Assembly (NCBI RefSeq): GCF_003601985.1
Contig: NZ_QZXA01000019.1
Span: forward strand, 1-64,000
DNA length: 64,000 bases
Direction of reading: 5' to 3'
DNA from: Mesorhizobium jarvisii
GTDB taxonomy: Bacteria > Pseudomonadota > Alphaproteobacteria > Rhizobiales > Rhizobiaceae
Part shown: piece after piece, positions 15,360 to 24,344 of the stretch
Layout: every line of letters begins with the position of its first letter
Position numbering within the stretch: position 1 is the first letter of the stretch
Program-made: the position numbers and the translations under genes
Notes under the pieces: generated by a model
The model's database searches: none
What the model was told of the DNA's origin: nothing
Seen by the model: the letters and a program-made list of their open reading frames with translations, nothing else

Positions 15360-15662
15360 ATGCGGTACGATTACTCCATGCGCCTGCGCGATGACGTCAA
15401 TTCAGCGGTCGAGAAGGCGTTCAAGACGGCCGGCATCGTCAACATTACGGTGACGGCCGAGCAGGTCAGGGTCATGAATCTGGCCGAGAATGTCGCGCTC
15501 GAGGATGTTGAATACCTGGTTTTGCAGGCTGCCCAAATGCTTGGAGCGGCAATCGAATTCGACACGTTGGGCAGCGGGTTGGTGCTGTCTGGAAACGGTG
15601 TCGAGGGTGATGAACCAGTGATCAGCCCCCTCATCCTTTCGCAGCCAGCCTCGATCCAGTGA
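15360..15662 (+). CDS. Hypothetical protein (100 aa)
   Basis: 100 residues from the ATG at 15360, preceded by GGGAGG. Soluble alpha/beta sequence: MRLRDDVNSAVEKAFKTAGI, VTAEQVRVMNLAENVALEDV, then EYLVLQAAQMLGAAIEFDTL. It begins like a small nucleic-acid or stress-associated rhizobial protein, but I do not recognise the family. Shares the intergenic region with the RHH/kinase operon, so the palindrome there could regulate both directions. Confidence 0.75.
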   Translation: MRYDYSMRLRDDVNSAVEKAFKTAGIVNITVTAEQVRVMNLAENVALEDVEYLVLQAAQMLGAAIEFDTLGSGLVLSGNGVEGDEPVISPLILSQPASIQ

Positions 15663-15848
15663 TGCCGCTCCGACGCGGCGCCCTCCGGTCGTGGCGTCGC
15701 TTCCAACATGTGAACGGATGGCTCCGGTCCGAGCCTGCACGGTGCCTGGCACCCTTGATCACAGTCGGTTGAGGTGGCGCTGGACACCTATGGCAACTGA
15801 GCACACGCTCTATATGGTGCTGCAAACCCCAAACGGAGCAGCGCAGCC

Positions 15849-16853
15849 ATGACCCTCGCGACACGAAAACTCGGCAGCCAGGGATTGAAAGTCTCGGCCA
15901 TCGGCCTCGGCTGCATGGGCATGAGCCAGTCCTACGGCCCGGCCGACGAGGCCGAGTCCATCGCCACGCTGCACCGCGCCATCGAACTTGGCTGCACCTT
16001 CCTGGATACCGCCGAGGTCTATGGCCCGCACACCAACGAGGCATTGCTCGGCCGGGCGCTGAAGGGCAAGCGCGACCAGGTGACGATCGCCACCAAATTC
16101 GGCTTCCGCATCGAAAACGGCAAGCAGCTCAGCGGCGTCGATAGCCGGCCCGAGCATATCCGTGAGGTTGTGGAAGCCTCGCTCGGCCGGCTCGCCACCG
16201 ACCATATCGACCTGCTCTACCAGCACCGCGTCGACCCTGATGTGCCGATGGAGGATGTCGCCGGCGCGGTCGGCAAGCTTGTGGCCGAGGGCAAGGTGCG
16301 CTTTTTCGGCATGTCGGAGGCCGGTAGCGCCAACATCCGCCGGGCGCATGCCGTCCTTCCTGTCTCGGCGCTGCAGAGTGAATATTCGCTATGGGAGCGC
16401 AATCTGGAGCCGGAGATCATCCCGCTGCTCAAGGAGCTCGGCATTGGCCTGGTGCCCTTCTCGCCGCTCGGCCGCGGCTTCCTCACCGGTGATGTCAAGC
16501 GCGCCGAGGATTATCCGGAAGGCGACTATCGCCGCAACGACCCGCGCTACCAGGGCGAGAACTACGACGCCAATGTCGAGGCGGCCGGCACGGTGCGCGA
16601 CATCGCGGCCGCCCGGGGCGTCAAGCCAGGACAGATCGCGCTGGCCTGGCTGCTCGGCAAAGGCAGCGATTTCGCTGTCGATATCGTGCCGATCCCCGGC
16701 ACCAAGCGCAGAAAATATCTGGAGGAGAACGTCGCCGCCACCTCGCTGAAACTCGACGCCGCCGAAATGGCCGCGCTGGACGAGGCGCTGGCGCCAGGAA
16801 AAATCTCCGGCCCGCGCTACGGCGAGCGCGGCATGGCGATGGTCGATCGATAG
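15849..16853 (+). CDS. Aldo/keto reductase
   Basis: 334 residues from the ATG at 15849. TIM-barrel NADPH-dependent AKR with the catalytic Tyr region TFLDTAEVYGPHTNEALLGR, the His region DLLYQHRVDPDVP, and the cofactor loop VPIPGTKRRKYLEENVAA. The GLGCMGMSQSYGPADEAESI start places it in the AKR13/YakC-like group of broad aldehyde and ketone reductases. Soluble, monocistronic. Substrate cannot be told from sequence. Confidence 0.93.
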   Translation: MTLATRKLGSQGLKVSAIGLGCMGMSQSYGPADEAESIATLHRAIELGCTFLDTAEVYGPHTNEALLGRALKGKRDQVTIATKFGFRIENGKQLSGVDSRPEHIREVVEASLGRLATDHIDLLYQHRVDPDVPMEDVAGAVGKLVAEGKVRFFGMSEAGSANIRRAHAVLPVSALQSEYSLWERNLEPEIIPLLKELGIGLVPFSPLGRGFLTGDVKRAEDYPEGDYRRNDPRYQGENYDANVEAAGTVRDIAAARGVKPGQIALAWLLGKGSDFAVDIVPIPGTKRRKYLEENVAATSLKLDAAEMAALDEALAPGKISGPRYGERGMAMVDR

Positions 16854-17046
16854 CTCGTCTCGATCGCGCGGCGAAGGCCCGGCGGCAATCATTACCGGAT
16901 CGGCCGATGCGGACGATCGCCAGCCGTCCATGCACGGTCGCTCCGTAAGCAGTTCCGCAAAAAGGATCTCATCGACAGCATCCCTGAATGTGATTGTCCC
17001 CGCCTGTCTCCCGAGATTTCCGCCTGTCGATTTTGCCAATTCGCCG

Positions 17047-17071
17047 GGAACGAAGTTTTTTCGTTGAGGTT
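17047..17071 (+). promoter_or_regulatory. EcfG-like promoter (GGAAC-N16-GGTT)
   Basis: GGAAC 17047-17051, GGTT 17068-17071, spacer 16, 39 bases before the start of the DUF1236 gene. The rest of the 257-base gap 16854-17110 shows nothing recognisable. Confidence 0.45.
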
Positions 17072-17110
17072 TACCCCGCGAAGGGACTGATGCTTTCGAG
17101 GAGATCTCCC

Positions 17111-18013
17111 ATGAAGCAAATTCTGATCACCAGCATGCTCGCGCTCGGCATCGGATGCGGTGCCGCGATTGCTCAGACACAGCCGGCTGAAACCCAGTCG
17201 GGCGGTGACGCCAATTGCGCGGCCGCTGCGGCCAACTGTCAAAAAGGCTCGAAGATGAAGATGGGCGAGCAGGCCCAGGGCAAGGCCAAGGTCCAGACTG
17301 ACCAGCAGGCCCAGGGCAAGCCCAAGCTCAAGACCGACGAGCAGGCTCAGGGCAAAGCCAAGGTTCAGACGGACCAGCAGGCCGAGGGCAAGGCAAACGC
17401 GACCACCGATCAGCAGGCCCAGGGCAAGGCCAAGGTCCAGACGGACCAGCAGGCCCAGGGCAAGGCGAATGCTACCACCGATAAGCAGGCCCAGGGCAAG
17501 GCCAAGGTCCAGACGGATCAGCAGGCCGAGGGCAAGGCAAATGCTACCACCGATCAGCAGGCCCAGGGCAAGGCCAAGGTCCAGACGGATCAGCAGGCCC
17601 AGGGCAAGGCAAATGCGACCACCGACCAGCAGGCCCAGGGCAAGGCCAAGGTCCAGACGGATCAGCAGGCCGAGGGCAAGGCAAATGCTACCACCGATCA
17701 GCAGGCCCAGGGCAAGGCCTCGACACAGACTGATCAGGGGTCGACTGCTTCCATCAGCAATGTGACTGTCGAACAGAAAACCCAGATCACCCAGGTCATC
17801 AAGGAGACCCGGGTCGAGCCGGTCTCCAATATCGATTTCGACATTACTGTCGGCGTCGAGGTTCCCCGGCACAAGATCCGGCTGCATCGTCTGCCGGCGC
17901 GCATCGTCAAGATCGTACCAGCCTACGAAAGCTACGAGTATTTCGTATTGGCCGACGGTCGGATCGTCATCGTCGATCCGGATACGTTGAAGATCGTCCT
18001 TATCCTGACCTGA
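17111..18013 (+). CDS. Secreted DUF1236 protein with 12-residue repeats
   Basis: 300 residues from the ATG at 17111. A signal peptide (KQILITSMLALGIGCGAAIA, cleavage before QTQPA) leads into about 30 residues, then thirteen 12-residue repeats alternating QQAQGKAKVQTD and QQAEGKANATTD (residues about 53-208), then a C-terminal DUF1236 domain (about 220-300) ending VLADGRIVIVDPDTLKIVLI. DUF1236 occurs in secreted rhizobial proteins with Ala/Gln-rich linkers; function unknown. The repeats are hydrophilic, Gln/Lys-rich and probably disordered, like desiccation or surface-spacer proteins. EcfG-like promoter upstream, strong terminator downstream. Confidence 0.88.
   Translation: MKQILITSMLALGIGCGAAIAQTQPAETQSGGDANCAAAAANCQKGSKMKMGEQAQGKAKVQTDQQAQGKPKLKTDEQAQGKAKVQTDQQAEGKANATTDQQAQGKAKVQTDQQAQGKANATTDKQAQGKAKVQTDQQAEGKANATTDQQAQGKAKVQTDQQAQGKANATTDQQAQGKAKVQTDQQAEGKANATTDQQAQGKASTQTDQGSTASISNVTVEQKTQITQVIKETRVEPVSNIDFDITVGVEVPRHKIRLHRLPARIVKIVPAYESYEYFVLADGRIVIVDPDTLKIVLILT
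17267..17734 (+). repeat. 36-bp tandem repeat array, 13 units, in-frame
   Basis: Thirteen uninterrupted 36-bp units, each encoding 12 residues; two alternating subtypes make a 72-bp higher-order period in the second half. Near-identity of several units suggests recent expansion by slippage or recombination. Confidence 0.93.
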
Positions 18014-18031
18014 CTTGGGCGCTCGCTCTGA

Positions 18032-18061
18032 AACGCCCGCCACATCCAGGTGGCGGGCGTT
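18032..18061 (+). terminator. Terminator of the DUF1236 gene
   Basis: Perfect 12-bp stem AACGCCCGCCAC / GTGGCGGGCGTT with a six-base loop, 18 bases after the stop codon. Confidence 0.75.
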
Positions 18062-18168
18062 CTATGAAACCTGCCGATGAATCGACCGTGGCCGAACGAC
18101 TGCAGAATGGGTTTCAGCGTCATGCAAGCAGAGCTGGGCAATGCCGCCAGGATTTGGCCGTCAGGACA

Positions 18169-18399
18169 TCAAAGCTGGATTTCAGCCCCTGCCTGTTCAT
18201 CGAACACGACTGAGCAGCCTCGTGCAAGCGCTACAGTGGAAAGGGCGTTTGCCACCACGTCGTCCGGCGACACGAAATCGCCGGTCAGAACCCGCAACTC
18301 TTCCACCCCTTCAGCCATCGAGACAAAATTTCCGACCACGCGATCGTGCTTGCAGGCCTCGACCACGTAAAGCAGATCGACCAGTTCGAAGCTGCGCAT
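18169..18399 (-). CDS. Small hypothetical protein (76 aa)
   Basis: From the ATG at 18399, preceded by GGAGG, the product is MRSFELVDLLYVVEACKHDR, then VVGNFVSMAEGVEELRVLTG and DFVSPDDVVANALSTVALAR. A soluble alpha/beta miniprotein with no recognised family. An exact EcfG promoter with a 17-base spacer ends 39 bases upstream. The longer open frame toward 18531 runs into a pseudogene fragment and is rejected as a start. Confidence 0.72.
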   Translation of the reverse strand: MRSFELVDLLYVVEACKHDRVVGNFVSMAEGVEELRVLTGDFVSPDDVVANALSTVALARGCSVVFDEQAGAEIQL

Positions 18400-18438
18400 G
18401 TTCAGCCTCCAATAAGAATGTCCCTTGCTGGATCGTGA

Positions 18439-18464
18439 AACGCGTTGGCTGAACATTGTGTTCC
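18439..18464 (-). promoter_or_regulatory. EcfG promoter, exact match with N17 spacer
   Basis: Minus strand GGAAC (18464-18460), 17-base spacer, CGTT (18442-18439), directed at the 76-aa gene. Confidence 0.72.
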
Positions 18465-18510
18465 GGCGGGCTCGAATTAACCCTGCCCCACCGCTGCGTC
18501 CGGCGCTGTT

Positions 18511-18614
18511 GGCGACGAACTTCAGCGCCAACGACGGCTCGTTCGGCGTGCGCCCGTCAGGGCGTCCACCATGCCATGCGCGACAAAATCCGCGCTGATG
18601 TCATGGGCGAGCGC
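18511..18614 (-). pseudogene. Fragment of AI-2E transporter C-terminus
   Basis: About 104 bases align with roughly 80% identity to 27246-27350, the part of the intact AI-2E transporter gene encoding NADFVAHGMVDAVTGALSNE and the following VALKLVAKR. A one-base indel near 18545-18570 breaks the frame. Reading: DISADFVAHGMVDALTG, then frameshift. It is the 3'-side relic of a second gene copy; the 5'-side relic may be the fragment at 24345-24406. Confidence 0.75.
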
Positions 18615-18835
18615 TTGCCGTCGATCGTCAAACTCACTTCCGAATATCGGAACATTTTCGGCCCGGCGCGCCTCGCCGACATCAGCGCCGATGGGTTTTT
18701 CCCGCCTGATCTGAAGCCCTCGCTGTACATGAGGTTCTGACGCCGACGATGCGCAGCGCCTGTGGCCGTTGGAATTTTGCCGTTGCTTGGGTTATGATCA
18801 GCCGGATGCTTCCCTCTGGAAATGGCGGTGAAGGC

Positions 18836-20983
18836 ATGTTGCGGAAGAGCTTTTCCAGCTATTTGAGGCAGGGCCTCCTGCTCGCGTTCCTGGCCACGTT
18901 CAGCACGCTCTGGCTCGCCCAGGCCCACGCCGAGCGGCGTGCGGCCATTGTCGTCGGCAACAGCGAATATCCGTTTGCCCCGCTGACCAATCCCCGCAAC
19001 GACGCCAAGCTCATCGCCAATACCTTGACCGAGCTCAAATTCGACGTCCTGCTCTTTTATGATGTCAAGAAATCGGCGGAGAAAGACCTGAACGACGCGA
19101 TACGCGCGCATCTCATAGGCGCCGACATGGCGGTCTTCTATTACGCCGGCCATGCCTTGCAGTATAACGGCCAGAACCTGCTGCTCCCCGTCGATACCCG
19201 GATCTCGTCGGCCAAGGACGTCGCGGCCGACGCCATGAGGCTCAACGATCTGATCGACATCGTGAAGAACGATCCGGTCGGGGTGAAAGTCTTCATCCTC
19301 GATGCCTGCCGCAACAATCCGGTTGCCAAGGAGAAGGGGTTGCAGCAAGGCCTCGCCTACACGGAGGCCGGCAGCGGCCAGGTGCTGGTCGCCTTTGCCA
19401 CCAGCGCCGGTGAGGTCGCTTATGACGGGACGGGCATCAACAGCCCCTATTCGTCGGCGCTCGCCAACGCCCTGCTCATGCCCAATCTCGATGTGTACGA
19501 CACGTTCCGCACGGTGCGGGGCGACGTTCGCCAGGCGACAGCCGGCTCACAAATTCCCTGGATCACCGGCTCGATCGAAACGAAATTCGTCTTCCGGCAG
19601 GGTGACGCCGGCAAGCAGGTTGCGCAAGCCGAGCACGCCGCCGAAGCGAATGGCGGCCTGACCATCGATGAGGTGTTATGGTCCTTCATCAGCGACAGCC
19701 AGAATCCGGAGGACTTCGAGCGCTTTGTGAAGGTCTTTCCCAATAGCCGCTACGCGGCCGAGGCGACGGAGAAGAGCCGCTTCAAGGTGGCTGCGTTGAC
19801 CAAGCGCGGACTCTACGTCAACGGCAATCTGGTCTCCAGCTCGATCGCGGCGGTGGCGCCGGTCGAGGCGAGTGACAAGGCGTTGAGCGAGGAGTTCGTG
19901 TTCCAGCAGGCCGGCGAGCGCGCCGTCAGCGAGACCTTTCGTATTTGGCCGAGCAACCTGCCCGACACGCAGCGCGGCATGCGGACGATGGTGACGGATT
20001 GCGATCTCTACGCCGCCGATCCCAACGATCCACAGCGCGCCGTGCCTGGTGTCACCAACGGGCTCGTCAATGTTCGGGACGCGTTGCGCGCTTGCGCTTT
20101 TGCACTGGCGGCCGACATCAACAACCCGCGCCTGCAGTTCCAGTTCGGCCGTGTTCTGGAAATTGCCAGGCGCTACAGCTGGGCCGAGCATTTCTACGAA
20201 TTGGCCGGCAATCAGCAATACAGCGCCGCGCTCATCAATATGGGCTACATGGCGCGCGTCGGCATGGGGCGGGAGATCGACTACGGCCGCGCGTTCGACT
20301 TTTACGTTCGGGCCGCTGCGCTTGGCAATCTCAGAGCCAGGACCGATATCGGCTCCGCCTATATTGCTGGCCAAGGCGTACCAAAGCTGCCGCAGGAAGG
20401 CGTTCTTTGGTATCGCCTGGCCGCATCAAGTGGCTGGGCGAATGCGATCACGGCGCTCGGCGACGCTTACCGCCTCGGCACTGGTGTGAAGCAAGACTAT
20501 GTCCAGGCGGCCTCCTTGTATTCAGCAGCGGCCGATACCGGCCAGATCGATGCGATGGCTAATCTGGGACAGGCGTATCTCGCGGGCGAAGGCGTGAAAA
20601 AGGACGTGCCACGAGGACTCGAACTGTTGCAGCGCGCAAACGACATGGGCAACAGGTACGCACCGTATTTTATGGCGCAGCTGTATCTGAAAGGCGACCG
20701 CAAGCTGGCTGCCGATCCTCGCCGCGCCTTGACCCTCCTCGAGCTTTCCGCAAACCGGGGAAATGAGTACGCCTACGTCCGTCTCGCCTGGGGGCATCGC
20801 GACGGGCTATTCACCGGCAAGCCTGACCTGCGCCGAGCCTACTTCGACGCCTCGCTCGCCGCGAGGCTTCGGGCCGATCAGGGAGAACAGGCGAAGGCGG
20901 AGATAGCCAAGAAAATAGACCCCGCGACTCGAAAAGAAATAGACGGAGAAGTTGAACTATATATCAAACAGAATGGTCCGTAA
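18836..20983 (+). CDS. Secreted caspase-fold (peptidase C14) protein with SEL1 repeats
   Basis: 715 residues from the ATG at 18836 (GGTGAAGG upstream). A signal peptide (LLLAFLATFSTLWLAQAHA) is followed by a p20-type caspase domain: RRAAIVVGNSEYPFAPLTNP, catalytic His about residue 106 in FYYAGHALQ, catalytic Cys about residue 158 in LDACRNNP. After a linker, residues about 480-700 are five to six SEL1-like repeats (ALINMGYMARVGMGREIDYG, AITALGDAYRLGTGVKQDYV, AMANLGQAYLAGEGVKKDVP). The domain order is typical of periplasmic rhizobial orthocaspases, thought to combine proteolysis with protein docking. Both catalytic residues are intact. Confidence 0.9.
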   Translation: MLRKSFSSYLRQGLLLAFLATFSTLWLAQAHAERRAAIVVGNSEYPFAPLTNPRNDAKLIANTLTELKFDVLLFYDVKKSAEKDLNDAIRAHLIGADMAVFYYAGHALQYNGQNLLLPVDTRISSAKDVAADAMRLNDLIDIVKNDPVGVKVFILDACRNNPVAKEKGLQQGLAYTEAGSGQVLVAFATSAGEVAYDGTGINSPYSSALANALLMPNLDVYDTFRTVRGDVRQATAGSQIPWITGSIETKFVFRQGDAGKQVAQAEHAAEANGGLTIDEVLWSFISDSQNPEDFERFVKVFPNSRYAAEATEKSRFKVAALTKRGLYVNGNLVSSSIAAVAPVEASDKALSEEFVFQQAGERAVSETFRIWPSNLPDTQRGMRTMVTDCDLYAADPNDPQRAVPGVTNGLVNVRDALRACAFALAADINNPRLQFQFGRVLEIARRYSWAEHFYELAGNQQYSAALINMGYMARVGMGREIDYGRAFDFYVRAAALGNLRARTDIGSAYIAGQGVPKLPQEGVLWYRLAASSGWANAITALGDAYRLGTGVKQDYVQAASLYSAAADTGQIDAMANLGQAYLAGEGVKKDVPRGLELLQRANDMGNRYAPYFMAQLYLKGDRKLAADPRRALTLLELSANRGNEYAYVRLAWGHRDGLFTGKPDLRRAYFDASLAARLRADQGEQAKAEIAKKIDPATRKEIDGEVELYIKQNGP

Positions 20984-21073
20984 CGCGTGATAGACGTTGC
21001 GCGATATTCGAGATGATTGCGTTATCAGAAACCAAAGACCGCGCTGGTAGTTGGTGGCGAACAAGGCGGCGGA

Positions 21074-21301
21074 TCAATAGTGGGAATCGCCGCGCTTCGA
21101 ACTCGATTTGTCGGGTTGAGGCGTACTTACCTTGGTGACCTTGGTGAGCTTGGTGACCTTGGCGCACCGTCCATCCTTCAGCGAAAAACCGAAATCGCAG
21201 AGGATGGGCCTTCCTGCAATCGTCCAGCATCCGCTCAGCATGACTGAGGTCGAAACCAAGGCGGCGGCCGAAGCCATCTTTGCCAGCAGCAATCTTGCCA
21301 T
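21074..21301 (-). CDS. Small lipoprotein
   Basis: 75 residues from the ATG at 21301 (GGAG upstream). The signal sequence MARLLLAKMASAAALVSTSV ends in the lipobox LSGC, so the mature protein starts with Cys acylated in the membrane. The rest has a second Cys pair (LCDFGF, GRCAK) and a charged repeat KVTKLTKVTKV encoded by a 9/18-bp tandem repeat. Function unknown. The 333 bases between this gene and 21635 show no gene. Confidence 0.65.
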   Translation of the reverse strand: MARLLLAKMASAAALVSTSVMLSGCWTIAGRPILCDFGFSLKDGRCAKVTKLTKVTKVSTPQPDKSSSKRGDSHY

Positions 21302-21634
21302 TTGCGTCGCTCCAGCCTCGACCAAAACGGCCGCGGCATCGCATCAGGACTTTCAACGTCACGCCGTAACAAGAAAATACGCCTACTGCCCTATAGTCAA
21401 GGGGAACGCAGGCGAGTGTGCCAGTCCTGCTTACTGACGGACTGCCCACCGAGTTTGACGAAGGCATGTAACCGGAGTGTGCCGCCGTTGCGGGGCTTTC
21501 TCGCCAGGGCCGTGCAGGTTGCAGCTCAACGACAATGCGTCGGCATCACACGGCGCGGTGCTCCGGCCTGAACGTTTGACACGTACAAATCGCCATTGGT
21601 AGATTCCTCCATCCCTCATGTGAGCGCCATCCAG

Positions 21635-22090
21635 ATGAGAAAGCTCAAGGAACTCTTCCTTCGAAAGGATAAGCAGGATCCGGGAGATGAAGGTCCGGGG
21701 AATATTTATGTATACAAATCCAAAGAAGAAATTTCGACAATTATCGTTACGACTTTAGGTGTCGATCCTGACCTTCTCGAAGAAATCATTGTTACGACCA
21801 AGCGCAAGCTCTCAGGAAAGAGCGACCGGCTCATCTATCTGACCGACAATTCGGACTTCACGATATTCCGCCGCCACGGTGTGATTTTCGAGTATCTGCC
21901 TCCATTGGTTGAGCAGCGGCTGCACGCAGCCGACATGCCCTGGCAGGCTTATTTGCGGGAGCACTGGGGGCTCCTTCTTGCAAAATGGCGCCCCCGCCGT
22001 GTCCTGGCTTACGGCACGACTATCGACAGTTTCCTGGCGGCGGCACCGACGGCATCCGTCCGCAACGCCCCGGACATGCCCAGATCATGA
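21635..22090 (+). CDS. Hypothetical protein coupled to the glycosyltransferase
   Basis: 151 residues from the ATG at 21635; a TTG at 21596 is a possible earlier start. AT-richer first half (KDKQDPGDEGPGNIYVYKSK) and a soluble alpha/beta core (EEISTIIVTTLGVDPDLLEE, RLIYLTDNSDFTIFRRHGVI, FEYLPPLVEQRLH). Its TGA overlaps the ATG of the following glycosyltransferase (ATGA), implying translational coupling. Likely works with that enzyme, for example as an accessory or regulator of glycan assembly, but the family is unrecognised. Confidence 0.72.
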   Translation: MRKLKELFLRKDKQDPGDEGPGNIYVYKSKEEISTIIVTTLGVDPDLLEEIIVTTKRKLSGKSDRLIYLTDNSDFTIFRRHGVIFEYLPPLVEQRLHAADMPWQAYLREHWGLLLAKWRPRRVLAYGTTIDSFLAAAPTASVRNAPDMPRS

Positions 22091-24303
22091 GGCTGGACAT
22101 TCTGTTTGTCGCTGATGTCCGCTTCGAAGGCGGCACCTCCACGGCGCTCGCCGTGGAAATCCGTGCGGCCGCCCGCGCGGGTTTCAAGACAGGCTTGCTG
22201 GCCGTGAAGGGACCATTGCTGCGTAACCCCTACCCTATGCATCCCGACTTGCGGGCACTGATTGATGGCGGCGCGACAGAACGGATCGACCCGGACACGA
22301 AGGTCGACGCCGACCTCGTCCTCGTGCACCATCCGGCGATAATGTCCAACCGCTTCACCAGGCGGACCGGCATCCGGACCGAACGCATGGTCATGGTTCT
22401 CCATCATCCCATGGTCGACCGGCGGGGCAAGCTGCAGTACGACCTCGCGCGCATCGTAAGCAATTGCCGTTGGGCGTTTGGCGTCAAGGTTTGGCTCGCC
22501 ACCGTCAGCGCCGTCGTTCGCGATGCCTTGCCCCGTCATTTGCCTGCGGGCGCGGAACTCCTGCCTGAAAACTGGACCAATCTGATCGATCTCGACGACT
22601 GGCCTCGCAGGCCGGACGGCCCGCCGCACAATCCGGTCATCATCGGCCGCCATGCCCGCCCGGACAAATTGAAATGGCCGAGCAGGGCCGCCGACGCGCT
22701 GCGTATCTATCCTGCCGACGCAGCCCGCTACAGCATCAGGATCCTGGGCGGCGGTCCCTTCCTTAGGGAACTCTATGGTCCGCTGCCGGCAAACTGGGAA
22801 ATACTGCCCTTTGCATGGACCGGCATTGCCGGGTTTCTCCAAGGGCTCGATTTCTATGTCTACTACCACAGCGATTCCTGGTCGGAGGCTTTTGGCCGCA
22901 CGATCCTCGAAGCGCTGGCGGTAGGGCTCGTCACGATTCTCCCCGCGCACTTCCAGCCATTGTTCGGTGACGCGGCAGTCTATGCGGCGCCGAGAGATGT
23001 CGAGGGCGTCATCGGCAAATTCATCACCGACGCGGATGCCTACGCGCGGCAATCGGCGTTGGCCAGGGAGTTCGTTGCCCGCTACCATTCCGCAGAGCTT
23101 TTCCCGCAACGCCTTGAGAGGCTGTTCAACATTTCCAAACCGCGGGATGCGGCGGCCGTGCGGGCGTCGACGATCCAGCCTTTGCCGATACGTCAGGTGC
23201 TGTTTGCATCGTCCAACGGCATCGGAATGGGGCATCTCGCGCAGCAGCTGGCTGTCGCCCAGCGACTGCCGCGAGGGCTGAAGCCCGTTTTTGCGACGAT
23301 GTCCTACGCCATGAAAATTGCAGCCGAGGAGGGTTATCACGCTCACTTCCTGACCCATCACCGCGGCATCGATGCCGCGCCCGTGGACTGGAACGACGTG
23401 CTTGCCGAAGAACTGTTCGACCTGATCAGTCATCTGCGTCCAGCGGTATTTGCCTATGACGCCACAGCTGTCTTCGACGGTGTCGTCGCAGCCCTGGCCA
23501 TGGACCCCAACCTGTTCTCGATCTGGGTCCGTCGACCGATGTGGCGGGAATCGCACCGCCCGTTCCTTGAGATGGCGGACGCTTTCGACGCTGTTATAGA
23601 GCCCGGCGAACTGGCCGATGAATTCGATCACGGCCCCACGTCGGAAGTGCGCGATAAGGTTCTGTTGGTTCCGCCAGTGTTGTTGCTGGAGCCAAATCAG
23701 CGCCTGGACAGGGCCGCCGCGCGCAACTTCCTCGAAATACCCGATGGCATGACCGTCGTCGCCCTGCAACTCGGCTCCGGCAGCAATTTCGACATGCGCG
23801 GCGTCCGCAACGGCGTTCTCAAGGCCGTGCTTGACCGTCCCGATACGCTGGTGCTGGACATCCGCTCGCCGATCCGCGCCGATTTCGAGTCGGACGAGCC
23901 GGTCGGGCCGAGGCATCGCATCGTCGAGCTGTTCCCGAGTTTCAACTACAGCCGGGCATTCGACGCCGCGGTCGTCGCGCCTGGCTACAACACGTTCCAT
24001 GAGAACATCCTTGGCGCGGTGCCGACCTTGTTCGTGCCCAACGAGAGCGACGAGATGGACCTGCAGCTCAACCGCGCCCGCTGGGCAGAGCTTGGCGGTT
24101 TTGGCCTGCTGATGCGCCGCGACCATGACCTTCCGCATGTCGACCGCTTCATCGAACAGCTGCTCGACCCCACCGAGCGCGAAGGAATGGCGGCGCGCTG
24201 CGAGGCGGTCCCCTGGACCAACGGCGCTGACGTCATCGCGAACTATATCGAAGACCATGCCAGGATGGTCCGAACTGACTGGGACATCACCAAGGATAGC
24301 TGA
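22087..24303 (+). CDS. Two-domain glycosyltransferase (GT4-like plus GT28/MurG-like)
   Basis: 738 residues from the ATG at 22087. The N-terminal half is GT-B fold, GT4-like: ILFVADVRFEGGTSTALAVE, an acceptor and donor section, and the conserved EALAVGLVTILPAHF in a sugar-nucleotide site (E in FGRTILEALA). The C-terminal half is a second GT-B domain, like MurG/UDP-glucuronosyl-type transferases: ASSNGIGMGHLAQQLAVAQR and APGYNTFHENILGAVPTLFV. Two catalytic units in one chain could add two different sugars. Cytoplasmic, no membrane helix. Product unknown, perhaps a surface polysaccharide. Confidence 0.85.
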   Translation: MRLDILFVADVRFEGGTSTALAVEIRAAARAGFKTGLLAVKGPLLRNPYPMHPDLRALIDGGATERIDPDTKVDADLVLVHHPAIMSNRFTRRTGIRTERMVMVLHHPMVDRRGKLQYDLARIVSNCRWAFGVKVWLATVSAVVRDALPRHLPAGAELLPENWTNLIDLDDWPRRPDGPPHNPVIIGRHARPDKLKWPSRAADALRIYPADAARYSIRILGGGPFLRELYGPLPANWEILPFAWTGIAGFLQGLDFYVYYHSDSWSEAFGRTILEALAVGLVTILPAHFQPLFGDAAVYAAPRDVEGVIGKFITDADAYARQSALAREFVARYHSAELFPQRLERLFNISKPRDAAAVRASTIQPLPIRQVLFASSNGIGMGHLAQQLAVAQRLPRGLKPVFATMSYAMKIAAEEGYHAHFLTHHRGIDAAPVDWNDVLAEELFDLISHLRPAVFAYDATAVFDGVVAALAMDPNLFSIWVRRPMWRESHRPFLEMADAFDAVIEPGELADEFDHGPTSEVRDKVLLVPPVLLLEPNQRLDRAAARNFLEIPDGMTVVALQLGSGSNFDMRGVRNGVLKAVLDRPDTLVLDIRSPIRADFESDEPVGPRHRIVELFPSFNYSRAFDAAVVAPGYNTFHENILGAVPTLFVPNESDEMDLQLNRARWAELGGFGLLMRRDHDLPHVDRFIEQLLDPTEREGMAARCEAVPWTNGADVIANYIEDHARMVRTDWDITKDS

Positions 24304-24344
24304 TGTGTAGCGCTGCACCGAGGAACGGCACTCTTGAAACAAGC

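Noticed and set aside
17267..17734. Possible CRISPR array
   Set aside because: The 36-bp units are contiguous without spacers and keep a protein frame; no cas gene is nearby.
16892..18043. Minus-strand open frame of 383 residues rich in LGLALGLLIGG repeats
   Set aside because: It is the antisense of the 36-bp repeat array of the DUF1236 gene; the hydrophobic look is an artefact of the repeat's reverse complement.
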